Source: Daphnia pulex (taxonomy: Eukaryota; Arthropoda; Branchiopoda; Diplostraca; Daphniidae). Taken from it: DNA of 64,000 nucleotides. Every line of letters starts with the position of its first letter. Position 1 is the first letter of the stretch. Below are positions 26,260 to 36,939 of the stretch, piece by piece. The stretch is from NCBI RefSeq assembly GCF_021134715.1, contig NC_060024.1:7316001-7380000 (forward strand), written 5' to 3'. The position numbers and the translations under genes were made by a program. Under the pieces are notes generated by a model. That model saw nothing but the letters and a program-made list of their open reading frames with translations, did not search any database and was not told the origin of the DNA.

Positions 26260-27376
26260 ATGGTGAGCTCCTCTTAAAATTATTTTCGTAGAAAGTTTCG
26301 TAAAATTTCATTTTTTTTGTGAATTTATACCTCAAATTTGCATTATTATATCTTTTAAAGGAGAAGTGTCGTTAGTGTAAATCAAATCAATCTTTTTAAT
26401 CGCTAATTCCACTAGGAATTCGTGGTCGTTTTGCACTAGAGAAGAAAAGTAGCATTAGTTGTGTAATATTACTTGTGGACTTAGTTCTTTTAAAGAAGTT
26501 GCAGAGGAAAATATTATCAAATAGTTTTATTATGGTTTTTTCTCGAATTGAACGTGTCTAATTATTTTTGGTTTCAGCCTTTCACCAAGTTTGTTGAGAC
26601 GGGCCGCGTGGTCTACATCGCTAAGGGCCCTGATGCCGGCAAGATTGCTGCCATCATCGACATCATCGATCAGAACAGGGTGAAGTTTCCCTTTATTTAA
26701 AATTGAGTAAAAATTTAAATGATGAACCTCATAATTACATGATAGGAATTGCCGTCTGATCATTTCTTGATGATGTTTATGTTCTGAGCATTTTTTTTCT
26801 TCGAGACATTGCCTCGTTCCTAAAATGTATTCTAATGTATCTTTCATTATTATGTAGGCTTTGTTGGATGGCCCTTGCACTGGTGTACCTCGTCAAGCTC
26901 GCCGTTTCACCGAGTTGCATTTGACAGGTCTTGTCACTAAAGTGACGCGAGGCTGCACAGAGCGAGCATTGAGGCTTGCATGGGAAGCAGACAAAATCAC
27001 CGACAAGTGGCTCGCTACATCATGGGCAAGAAGGATTGAGAAGCGTGAGAAGGTAATGAGTTTTTCTTCTTCAAAATGATTAAGTGAAGGGATCCATTTG
27101 GAATTCTTTTGTGTGTATGATATAACATCACTGAACTAATGCTGGTATTTTGTTTTGTAGAGGGCTAGCCTGAGTGATCTGGAAAGATTCAAGGTGGCTA
27201 GAGCTAAGCAAGCTCGGAACAAGATGATCCGCACTGCTTTCTTCGCCATCCGCAACAGGAACACTACCGGTGCCAAGAAGGCCCACGCCCGTATCTTGAA
27301 GCTGCGAGAGAAATCTAAGGCTTACAACAAAGCCCAGAAAGCAGAGAAAAAAGCGAATAAAGCAAAGAAAGCTTAA
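26260..27376 (+). CDS. RpL14: Ribosomal protein eL14 (RpL14)
   Basis: Four exons join in phase into 171 residues: 26260..26262, 26578..26679, 26858..27052 and 27161..27376. The first exon contributes only the ATG, which abuts its GTGAGC donor. The second exon starts [14 protein letters not shown] and carries the KOW-like RNA-binding fold ([15 protein letters not shown]). The third has [16 protein letters not shown], the typical eL14 core. The fourth ends in a Lys/Ala-rich tail. The protein is a structural component of the 60S ribosomal subunit. The 3' end meets the 3' end of NBN tail-to-tail, 127 bp away. Confidence 0.95.
26709..26795 (+). ncRNA. Candidate intronic box C/D snoRNA
   Basis: Intron 2 of eL14 contains, in correct order and spacing, a C box ATGATGA (26719-26725), a D' box CTGA (26756-26759), a C' box TTGATGA (26767-26773) and a D box CTGA (26784-26787). 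Flanking 6-nt arms AAAAAT (26709-26714) and ATTTTT (26790-26795) pair perfectly to form the terminal stem. Ribosomal-protein introns commonly host such RNAs, which guide 2'-O-methylation. The likely guide is the roughly 12 nt upstream of D' (about 26743-26755); by the D+5 rule the paired target base would face nucleotide 26751. I could not assign an rRNA target from memory. Confidence 0.7.
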
Positions 27377-27503
27377 ATATTTCCGTTAGTGTTAAAATCA
27401 ATACACTACACTTGGGAATGTTACATCTTTATTTTACTTAATTTTTCAATTAGTTAGCATAAATTCACAAGCAACAATTCAATATCAATGCATGCTGCTG
27501 CGT

Positions 27504-29563
27504 TTAATTTTTCGTGGTCCATTTTCCTTCCTTAAGGCAAGCGATTTTCATAGATTTAATCCTTTTTATAACCTGATTCTCCTACATAAATTAAATCATT
27601 AAGAAGAGTCGGAATTTGAATTCATAAACTGTTACCTTCAGTTGACTTGGTAGTTTTTGTGATATCATTCCTTTATCGACCAACTCAGGACGAACTAAAT
27701 TTGATTTTACAATCAATCTAGATGCGTTCAATTTTCCCGGACTGTTACCACCATACCATTGGCTTCTGTTAAGGTCGCCCTCAGTACGATTTAAAGATTT
27801 TCCTCTTTTAATACCGACAGAAACGAGTTGACAAGTAGATGTCGTTTGACTAAGGAACTCCGAACTAGTTAGAAGGGATCTATCTGATTTTGCTTGATGG
27901 TGCTGAATATTTGCATGTCCAGAATTCGATTTTTCAACGTGACGAGTTTTAGCCTTCTTATTGTAGCTTGATGAATCTATTGGATTGACTTTGCTAGTTG
28001 AGGGATGAGCACCTGCAAACTCCGAATGGAATACCGTTTGGCGAGATTTATCCATCTTTTCATTACCATGAGTTCTGGTATCAAGATTGGTACTCCCGGA
28101 GGATAAAGATTCCGGGAATGCTGGTGTTCTAGTTCTCGCTTGTTTCCTCTTCAATGCATTTTCATTTTCCTCGTCGTCACAATGCTGTATTTCAGAAGTC
28201 TAAAAAAAAAAACGAAAATTATAAAAAAATTTCAATTTTGAGCAAGAAAGTGAAAAAATTTATAATACTCACAACGGCGACCATTTCATCGAGGTGAATT
28301 TTTTTGCTAGGTGGCTGAAGAACTTGAGAAATTTCCGAGATCTGTTTCTCGATTCTATTTCTTTTGGACGGGGGTTCTTCACACTCCTTCTTGCGACCAA
28401 CAAGTTGTGGTACGTTACCCATCTGTGTCTCTTGATCGCGGAGACTGCATTCAACAGAAGCAAGGGCAGCATGCTTATTACTATGACTTTGGCTATTTTG
28501 GTTCAAATTGCGCGCACGAGGATTACAATACACCTCAACAGAACTTGAAAGAATGGCAAGACCAATTTCGTTCTGGGGGATGGAGCGTTCTCCACGAGAG
28601 GATACTTTTGTAAGTAGGCGACTGTAATCCGGAGAAGGACTACTACACTCCACCAACAAGGAACAATTAGGATCAAAATTCTCGGTGTTGTTTGAAATAA
28701 TTCCACCAGCTTTCGTAGCGGCGATTGCCATGGAGGATTTCAGTTCGTTAGGAGTGGCAAATATAAAGGTTTTTCCGAGAAAAAGTGACTTTCTTTCCTC
28801 TTTGGGAAGAAAGCATTTTTTGTCAAACTGTTCAAGAGCTGGTCCAATTACAGGGGTGAACTGTGAGGCATCAGGCATAGAACTAGAAGGATCCTGCTCA
28901 AGGATTTTCACCCATTTTTCAAAATATTCCACTGTCACAATTGGTTTGACGGCAAGTAAACTATCCAATACCTGTTATTAATGAGGATTTAAAATATTGT
29001 GTGCATGTCCATGAAAATTATTTATACCTTTTGTGTAAGCATGATCTTATCTGTTACCAAATGAGTGATGTCATCCTGCCAATCAGAAAGTAGTTTGGCT
29101 CCTAGCATGGACAATTCTCTATGGAGCTGTTTTCTTTCAACAGATCCAAGAGCTGAACAAACAACAGAGACATTTCTCCATTTGACTGTCCAATCATTCT
29201 TGACTCCAAACTGGAAAGTAAAATCAATATCCAAGGAAACCCATACTTTTGATTCAATCTTGTCGGTATTAGTAGCAGAAAGGTTAACAAATATTCCATA
29301 AGTTGATCCTAAATCCATAATTTGTAAGATTGGTGGTCCCGAGTTCTATTACGTGTGAACAAAATATACTTGGATGCTAAATGTCAGTTACAACTATGCT
29401 TATATACTTGAATCAGTGGTGAATAGTCGACGGATAGCTTCAAATGTTGGCGACTCACAGAAAGATCATCAGACAGTTCGATGGTACAGTTCTTCCTACC
29501 TATGGTGTACTCTTTATTCAAGAGCCAAATCGTTTTCCCTAGATGAAGAAACTTTAGTACCTG
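27504..29563 (-). CDS. NBN: Nibrin (NBN/NBS1), MRN complex subunit, 5' exon unresolved
   Basis: Five exons join in phase: 29408..29563 (or from 29560), 29028..29345, 28273..28971, 27636..28199 and 27504..27581. They give about 604 residues without the start. The FHA domain has TIGRKNC, LSVSRQHLKL and, across the next junction, DLGSTYGIFVN. Tandem BRCT repeats follow, with PIVTVEYFEKW and then LGKTFIF at the second repeat; the order and motifs match vertebrate nibrin. The remainder is Ser/Lys-rich and disordered, ending in a basic tail (ENQVIKRIKSMK) where MRE11 binding would be expected. Nibrin recruits MRE11-RAD50 to DNA breaks and activates ATM. The human protein is 754 residues, so this one is shorter. 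The initiating exon could not be placed; an ATG TGG at about 29620 does not splice in phase without an implausibly short intron. Confidence 0.9.
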
Positions 29564-29836
29564 CTGTACAAATAAAACCGAATTTTAAAATGTATACCAT
29601 CACTCTTTCTTTGTATAATCCACATTTTAGAAAATTTTCCAGTTCACTTCGGATTTAACGATTTCACGCAGGGAAATGAAGAATGCACGAAACATGAATG
29701 AAAGAAATAAACATCGTCTGCATCCGCAACCCGAATTTGGCGCCAGATTCAATTTCAAAAACGGAAAATGTTTATGATGCAGCAAACAGTAAGCCTGCAT
29801 CCATTTTTGATGAATTTTTTCGGAACCTTTGCATAG

Positions 29837-30815
29837 CAATAATGTATCTTCTTTATATCTTAATCTCTATCTTATCAATTTTTTCCGAATATTTGGACAT
29901 AATTTAGTTTTTAAAAAAATATTTCGGTTATTTTGCGTCAGAAATATTTATAGATTAGCTAAATAAAAACAGTAGCACTTACTGTAAAGCAAATAAATCA
30001 ACACGCGTTTTTCTACTAAATTTGGTCATTTTATTTTTGTATTTAATCTTATAAGAGGAACAACAATTGTAACATGTTTATAAATTTCATTCGATCGGAA
30101 TTCAGAAGGAAAGTTTACTTTTTTTTATGGAGTTTGAACCTCAATGGCCGAATGGATAACACATAGGAGTAAGACAGAAGTCATTCACTAACTTGTTCCA
30201 TGGACAATTCATCGGACCATCGAGAGGTAGAATTGGATCCAATCTAGCAACAATTTTATCTTTTTTATATCTTAATCTTTATTCTATCGCTTTTTTCCGA
30301 ATATTTGGACATAATTTAGTTTAGAAAAAAATTTTCGGTTATTTTGCGTGAGAAATATTTATAGATTATTAGCTAAATAAAATCATTAGCACGTACTGTA
30401 AAGCAAATAAATCAACACGCGTTTTTCTACTAAATTTGGTCATTTTATTTTTGTGTTTAATCTTATAAGAGGAACAACAATTGTAACATGTTTATAAATT
30501 TCATTCGATCAGAATTCGAATTTGGAAGGAAAGTTTACTTTTTTTTAATGGACTTCGTTTGAACCTCAATGGCCGAATGGATAACACATAGGAGTAAGAC
30601 GGAAGTGATTCACTAACTTGTTCCATGGACAATTCATCGGACCATCGAGAGGTGGAATTGGATCCAATCTAGCAACAATTTTATCTTTTTTATATCTTAA
30701 TCTTTATTCTATCGATTTTTTCCGAATATTTGGACATAATTTAGTTCAGAAAAAAATATTTCGGTTATTTCGCGTAAGAAATATTTATAGATTAGCTAAA
30801 TAAAAACAGTAGCAC
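29837..30815. repeat. Tandem direct repeat, period about 412-425 bp, about 2.3 copies, with tRNA-like segment
   Basis: The same sequence recurs three times. Anchor CCGAATATTTGG occurs at 29885, 30297 and 30722, giving periods of 412 and 425. Copies are near 29837-30248, 30249-30672 and a partial one ending at 30815. The full copies contain a segment with a Pol III A-box-like TGGCCGAATGG (near 30144 and 30570). It is bracketed by ACCTC and, about 80 bp on, GAGGT, as in a tRNA acceptor stem. A canonical B box is missing. The third copy breaks off abruptly within GTAGCAC and continues into unrelated sequence. A tRNA-derived SINE or satellite seed is possible. Confidence 0.8.
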
Positions 30816-31430
30816 GGGTGTTAACGATTCGTCTGCATTCACCACTCTGGTTGTTTCCAATAACGGTGGTATTACTACACTACCCACCAAAATTATTGGC
30901 TCATTCCCTGCCGGGGCTTATTTTAACCCGCGCTACGATACGCCTCACCGTGTCTCTCTCGGGAATTTTTTATTACTGTATGTACTAACTTTTCACAAAA
31001 AATTACTGTTTTTTATCGGGAAGTTTATTTGAGGAATCATTTTAACTCTGATTTTTAATTTACAGATTGCTAAGGTGCTTGGGTTTTGTATTCCTCGATC
31101 ATGTCGTCATGTATTTTATATTTTATGTTTACGAACGAACCAATAATTCTGTTTATTCTATATTTCCATGTACGGTATATATTATATTTTATTCGTTTCA
31201 AGAAAATTTGTAGATTACGACGTATCCATCTGTAGACACGCAATTCTCTCAACTTCTGCTCTGTTGGAATTTATTCGGCTACATTTTCTTCTTTGCTAAA
31301 TTAAGAAAGGATGTTAATGCATTTATACAAATATTTAGTCAAAATAATAATAAACGTGAAAAAACGCGCCCTGTTTTATAGATCCGACCTGGATTCGACA
31401 CGCTCTTAGCTTCACAATACAATAATAAGT
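30816..31430. other. Intergenic with one coding-like block
   Basis: Directly after the tandem repeat breakpoint, about 30822-30985 on the plus strand reads without stops and with protein-like composition (GSFPAGAYFNPRYDTPHR). I do not recognise a family. The rest is AT-rich and probably holds the 3' UTR of the nrf-6-like gene. Confidence 0.3.
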
Positions 31431-34329
31431 CTAAGTAATTGACTTACTTTCAGATGGGTTCTTTGAGTTGCTTGGGAAGAGCAGTTTGTCCGCATTGAGA
31501 AACGGCTGTTCTACCACGACGGAGACGACAGACGCAATCGTGAATACGATGAGCAAAATTCCCAGGTACACCGTAAAGAAGTAATATTCTGTTAAGTAAA
31601 TGGGCTGTCGCATGTGAGATACGTATGATTTAATGAAAGTGAAGTGAACCAAATAGACAGCATAGCTTAGCCGGCTCAAAGGTAAGAACACTTTTGAAGA
31701 CAAAAACATCTCGATGCAACCTATTGAGCGGAGAATTGTAATTTGTACCTAAAGATTATATATTTTTCCAAAACTCTTAATTACCTCCGTATCCTTGAGT
31801 GCAGGCAAATATTACCCAACCGACGGTCAACGACCAGGCCGAACGATGAAACGCTCCATATAAAACATGTATGACAGGACTTATTACTGGAGTCTTGGCC
31901 TCATCCAAGTAAGGAAACATTCCATAAATGACAGTAAATCCTAGTAAAATGGCTGTGATCCAACCTGCTACTGCAAGATACTAAAACAGTTGAATAATTC
32001 AACAATCAGATACACAGTCATTTTTAAAAATTGTTATTATAAACGACCTACTTTATTTAGGTTGATTTTTGTATCTTTTATTTTATGCAGATACCATCCA
32101 AGAAGAATTCCTATAATATATGGAGGAATTCGGGCAATAGTATGGTGATAATGCTTTCGGCAGTATTCGTTAAGTTTCAACATGGCTGATCTAAACGTTA
32201 GCCAACCAATCAAAGTTACTTGTCAAATACAGACATGGCTGGGCTGTAGACTTTGAACGTTTCTCCGTAAATAACTTACGGTCTACTGAATAAGACTGTG
32301 GGTGGTATATCGTGCACAACGAAAGGTACAGTGCTCATCACTAGGAAAATCAACAAACTAACACTGGTCCATATTAATCCTGTTTTCTTCCAACGCCAAA
32401 TCGGGTATACGAACACAGGACTGACCCAGAACATTTGCATGTCGCAGGCAAGATACCACGATTCAATCATCCCTGTTGATGGGTTGCTCAAACTTGATCT
32501 TTGATCAGCTACGGTCACGTAATTGTTGATGTATAGCAAATTAGCCCACAAATTTTGTCGGACGGTTTGGCTCATCTGTTGAACGTAATTCCAGTCGGGC
32601 CCAGTTCCAACATAAGGCCACAGCGTTGCTATAAATACAAGCACAGATACGTATACTGGGGTGAGCCTTTAAACTGAATAAATCTCAAAACAGTTAATAT
32701 ATTTTTTAAATGTTGTGCATTTTTTACCTGGCGAATCGGCGAAGATAAAAGCGTTTAATGTTAAATAGACCATAAGTGTGATCTAGCTGGCGCATTTGTG
32801 TAAATGCAACTAACATGCCGCTTATTAAAATAAAGGTATCCACTGCAAACAAGCCATTTGTGATTATTTGAAATTCCCATCGTGTTGCGTTCTAAATATT
32901 GATATTCATTCTTCATTTAATCCACACAGTGTTCAGAGAGACTTAAATCAAATTTTAAAAAATCCGAAAATATATTTGTTACCTTGAGATCCATATTCCT
33001 AGTATAGCTCATTCGTTGAATGAATTCTCCGGCAGCATGTATTAGAACAATCCAGCAAGTAGTTAACACTCGGATGCCATGTAAACATGCTAAGCTGTCT
33101 TTGACATCATCTTGAGTTGAGAATAATGTGCGGCAGTTCGTATGAGCGGAGAAACAATGTAGCAACTGGACGGGAAATATCTTTTGGGAATGGACCGATT
33201 CGTCCGAGTAATTCCATTTTTCGTGAATAGTTGCTATCAAGACAATAATGCCCAAAAGGCCAAAACCAGTCCTGAGAAAAAAAGAAAAAAAAATTGCATT
33301 GATATTTGCGATTTGGGCACTATTAGGCTAATAAAATAGGGTTGAACGAAATCTGTTGAGCTTATGGCTATAATTAATTATCCAACTTCGTATTTATGTA
33401 TCTTGCTCAAATTTGTGAACCTTACATATAATATTTATACGAATATATTTAAGTGTGTTTGCCTAAAAATATTAGTAAAAAAAATTATTATTTGCTACTT
33501 ACAATGCGCCAATTGCCATGTTATCGAATTTTATGCTATGAGCGCTGAGTTTGTTATTGGTATAACAATAATTTTCGTTTGTAATGGCGACCAAAGAAAA
33601 ATTTACGTTTTCGATCAGTCGATAACCAATACGTTGAGCGACTGCGTAGCGCAACTCACGCGCGCTACACGTTGACGGAAGGCAAAATCCAATACTTGGC
33701 ATTAAAAAATTCGAAATGTGATTTTTAGGTTCTCCTTCTTTATCACTCTTGATTGATTGGTCAATCGCGGGGTTTTGTTTTCCGTAATTTTGTCGTCTTG
33801 AAACTGGAGTGAGATCAAAAAACACTGTGCAATATTGTCCTTGGAATGGGACGTCAGACGGATAGATGGAGACACATTCATCAAAGAAACCCAAATCATG
33901 ATGGACGTATCCGCTACCAGTGTGAATTAGATGTTCCGCTAATCTCCCAGAAGACTGGTACACTGTATCAGAATAGTATCCGTCCCAAGAAGATGTTGTA
34001 CCATCCGATTTTTTTAAAATTATATAAGTTTAATAAATTCAAAACTTACTTTTTACTGCCCATGATTGCCGGTTACGGAGTGCTTTCAGGTATTGCTCTG
34101 TGTGATCCAGGCATGTCCAAGGGCATGTCTCACTGATTTTGGAAGGAAGAGCATTTGGAGAACTGGTTTGAATCAACCAGTCGGGTTGATGGGGAATACC
34201 TTTTTCCACACTTGATGTGGATAATTCCAGACAATAAATGTGTTGTACATTAAAAATAACCGGGATAAAAAAATTAAACAACAGCACTTTGGTAAGTGGC
34301 TTAGAGCTTAAAGAAAGAGGAGTTCTCAT
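31431..34329 (-). CDS. nrf-6-like membrane acyltransferase (acyltransferase 3 family)
   Basis: Eight exons join in phase into about 734 residues: 34050..34329, 33503..33962, 32983..33271, 32728..32891, 32280..32666, 32052..32190, 31785..31980 and 31431..31720. The ATG at 34329 (MRTPLSLSS) opens a signal peptide. An earlier in-frame ATG at 34467 lies before a TTTTATTACAG acceptor and is probably intronic. The N-terminal cysteine-rich NRF domain (FDECVSIYP, GFCLPSTCS) precedes about ten membrane helices of an acyltransferase 3 fold. The GIRVLTTCWIVLIH segment keeps the conserved Arg and His of the active site. C. elegans nrf-6 relatives affect drug and lipid or yolk transport, while arthropod relatives are numerous and mostly uncharacterised. 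Substrate and role are unknown. Confidence 0.88.
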
Positions 34330-35083
34330 GGCGGAAGAAATAAACGAAGTGAAGGAAAGAAGGTGTTTCTCGCATCTTATGCATATGTGGATCAAATGGT
34401 ACAGACGGGTACAGACAGAAGAATAACTGTAATAAAAAAAGAGAAAAACCAGTTTATGAAGCAACATATAGACATTCCATATTTGGTTGTCCTACAAGCA
34501 GCATAGTTCATCTAGTTTCTTGTTACAGTGCATAAGAACTGAACCTATCCACGGAAAATCTTACTAATTTTGGTGTTATGACTATACCTGCTATGTGGGC
34601 AGTTTTTTTAAAAATATTTTGAGCGCTTTTAGGCATTCTCGGGGTATGTAAAGCCTTCCCATGAGTGTCTAGAGTTTGGACTTGGCAAAAAAAAACAAAA
34701 AACAAAAAAACAGGAGAACGAAAGGTCTAGTCTAAGCATAGGCGTAATTACTGACAGTCTCTCGAGGTCTTGCAGGCAAGGTGAACTTAACGGTAGTTAC
34801 GGGAAATAGAAGGGCAAAAGGAGAAATATACGAATTGTTTTCCCTGATTTTCATCACCAGGTATAAAACATTTTAACCATTTAATCTACAAGAAATTTTT
34901 TAATGAACAAGAATGACTCAGTTTGGGCAATATAAAATTATTAATTGGCTTTTTTAAAAATATATGCAGTTTGTATTTCTATAGTTAACTATCGTAACTG
35001 AAAACTGTATAGACTTCTGATAATAATTTAATTTGACACAATTACGCTTCTTCATAAGAATTAAGAATGTGAGAATAATACGC
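34330..35083. other. Intergenic: nrf-6-like 5' region and NUF2 3' region
   Basis: A TTTTATTACAG acceptor on the minus strand near 34430 suggests a non-coding 5' exon of the nrf-6-like gene beginning just before its start codon. No other coding feature is seen before the NUF2 stop codon. Confidence 0.45.
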
Positions 35084-36939
35084 TCACTGAGGAAAATATT
35101 TTTTCATTGACGTTTCAAATTTTTCAAATAACTGATCGTGCTTCAATATCATTTGCTCCTTCTAAAAAATGTACAGATGCATAATTACCACAAATTTATG
35201 TAAATATCGAAAGTAATAAATACATCTCGTTGGTGCTTTATATAAATGGCTTCAAGCACTGCCGCTCCTTCGTCAAGTACTTTTTGACTTAGTTTCAAAT
35301 CTTGCCTCAGCCGGGAAATCTCGTTCTCCGTAGCTATTATGCGCGCCTCCATCTGGGCTTTCCGACAATCATCCTCACTCAAGCACCTGTTGAAATAAAT
35401 TGTACGAATAAGTTAATAAATAAAAATAGCCTGTCGAATAAAATTTGGAAAAATTACTGTTTCACATCGGAGCGTGTTTTTTCCAGTTGTTCTCTCAAAT
35501 GTTCGACTTTTTGTTCGCATTCTACTAACATCCGTTTCTTGCTCTCGATTAAATTCAGGTCCGTTTGGAAGTTGTTTTCTAGGAGTTGCTTCTCGTCGTC
35601 TACTCTTCGGTAATCAGCCTCGGTAGTGTGCCACTCAAGTCTTATAAGAAATGCAATTTTAAGTTCGGGACTGGAAATTTGCATTTAACAATTTGAATTA
35701 CTTTAATTTAGATTCCCTTGCTTTGACTTGCGCCAAACGTTGGTGAGTCTCTTTGTGTTCCTGAAACTGTAAAGTGCGATCCTGAATTTGTTGCTCGAGA
35801 GCTGGCAATCGGTTTTTGATGGATGAGAAGTCAGTCTCCATTGCTTCCTTTTCATCTTGACTTGCTAAAAGTTCTGCTTCCAATGCTTCTGGATCTTCGA
35901 CAACCGCTTCGGTGGCTTTTTCTTTTTCCTGGTCTACCTGTATTGTTGACATCCATTAACACTAGCTGATTTTGTCGTAAGTTGTTACAGTAATAATTGT
36001 TTTTACCTGTTTCAAAGTGACGACAGCTTTTTCAAGACTTGTGTTAATGTTGTTAATTCTTTTAGTTAAATTGTCTACGTCGCCTTCCATTTTTTTAACA
36101 TGAGCCTCAATCTTCATAAATTTTTCTTTTCGGCTAACCAGAACTTGACGCAATTCCGTGACCTGGATTTTTTTTTCTTCATCATTCTTAAAAGAAAGAA
36201 AAAAAAAGATTAAAATAATGACTTAATTATGGTTCTTGCTTGAAAACCTGTTGGCATTTGCTGAGATATTTTTCATCCTCCAGTAAACGCTTTTCGTATT
36301 GGACGGTTTGCTGTTTCAACTTCTGAATTTCTGCTTCAGCTTCTTCTTTTGTTGCCTCTTCAGCTTCAAAATAGGCAAGAAAGTTGACAAAACACACAAA
36401 AACATCCTTGACAGTGTTGGAAGCTATACAGAAAGTTTTTTGTGATTGAGCATCACACCAAATAAGTCAAAATTTAACAAATGTAAACAAACTTGGTTTA
36501 ATCATATCTCCATATTTGAAATTATGGTATCCCAGTTCCTTTAAGATCCTGTTGACAGTCCGAAACAAAGAAAGGTTGCCTTCCAAATGGACAAACATTT
36601 CTGGGTTTGAGGAGAATTTGTGCATATTTATCTGAAAATAAAAGAGTGAAAATAAAGATAAGAAAAAATCAGAGACCTAAAATAAAAATTGTTATAACTA
36701 ACAGCAGGATATTGATAATTGCAACCAAGGAATCCTTGTAGAAACTTGCTTAAGACATCCCTAAATTTTTCTCCCGTCGGTTTTCGAATGTCTGCATACG
36801 TAAAAGGATATTCAGGCCAGCAGCTGTTGATACAATTCACAATGCGAACAATTTCTTCATCTTTGCTTTCTAAAGCCGTTTTTAGATGCGTTTAGTTCAA
36901 AAACAATTTGAATGAATCAAAATAAGATCATTTACCCAT
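35084..36939 (-). CDS. NUF2: Kinetochore protein NUF2
   Basis: Nine exons join in phase into about 441 residues: 36936..36939, 36703..36869, 36493..36631, 36248..36423, 36007..36186, 35702..35937, 35458..35640, 35224..35386 and 35084..35161. The first coding exon is only ATGG. The N-terminal part (about 1-140), beginning MESKDEEIVRIVNC, has the calponin-homology-like pattern of NUF2, including the segment GDMI-P...FVNFLAYFEAEE. That segment aligns with the D-IL-P...IINFIHFREA region of the human protein. The rest is a long coiled coil rich in Glu, Lys, Gln and Leu. The human protein has 464 residues, so the length fits. NUF2 pairs with NDC80 to attach microtubules to kinetochores in mitosis. 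NUF2 is fast-evolving and the assignment rests on a weak N-terminal match plus architecture. Confidence 0.75.

Noticed and set aside
27053-27160. Second snoRNA in eL14 intron 3
   Set aside because: There is only an imperfect C box (ATGATTA) and one CTGA, without paired C'/D' boxes or a terminal stem.
29591-29622. NBN start at the ATG TGG near 29620
   Set aside because: It would need an intron of about 34-40 nt, and the phase does not fit the FHA exon.
31070-31252. Minus-strand basic/hydrophobic frame of 60 codons
   Set aside because: AT-rich, no start context or homology, and beyond the stop of the nrf-6-like gene.
34329-34467. Longer N-terminus for the nrf-6-like protein from an ATG at 34467
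   Set aside because: A strong TTTTATTACAG acceptor lies between this ATG and the MRTPL start, so the upstream ATG is probably intronic.
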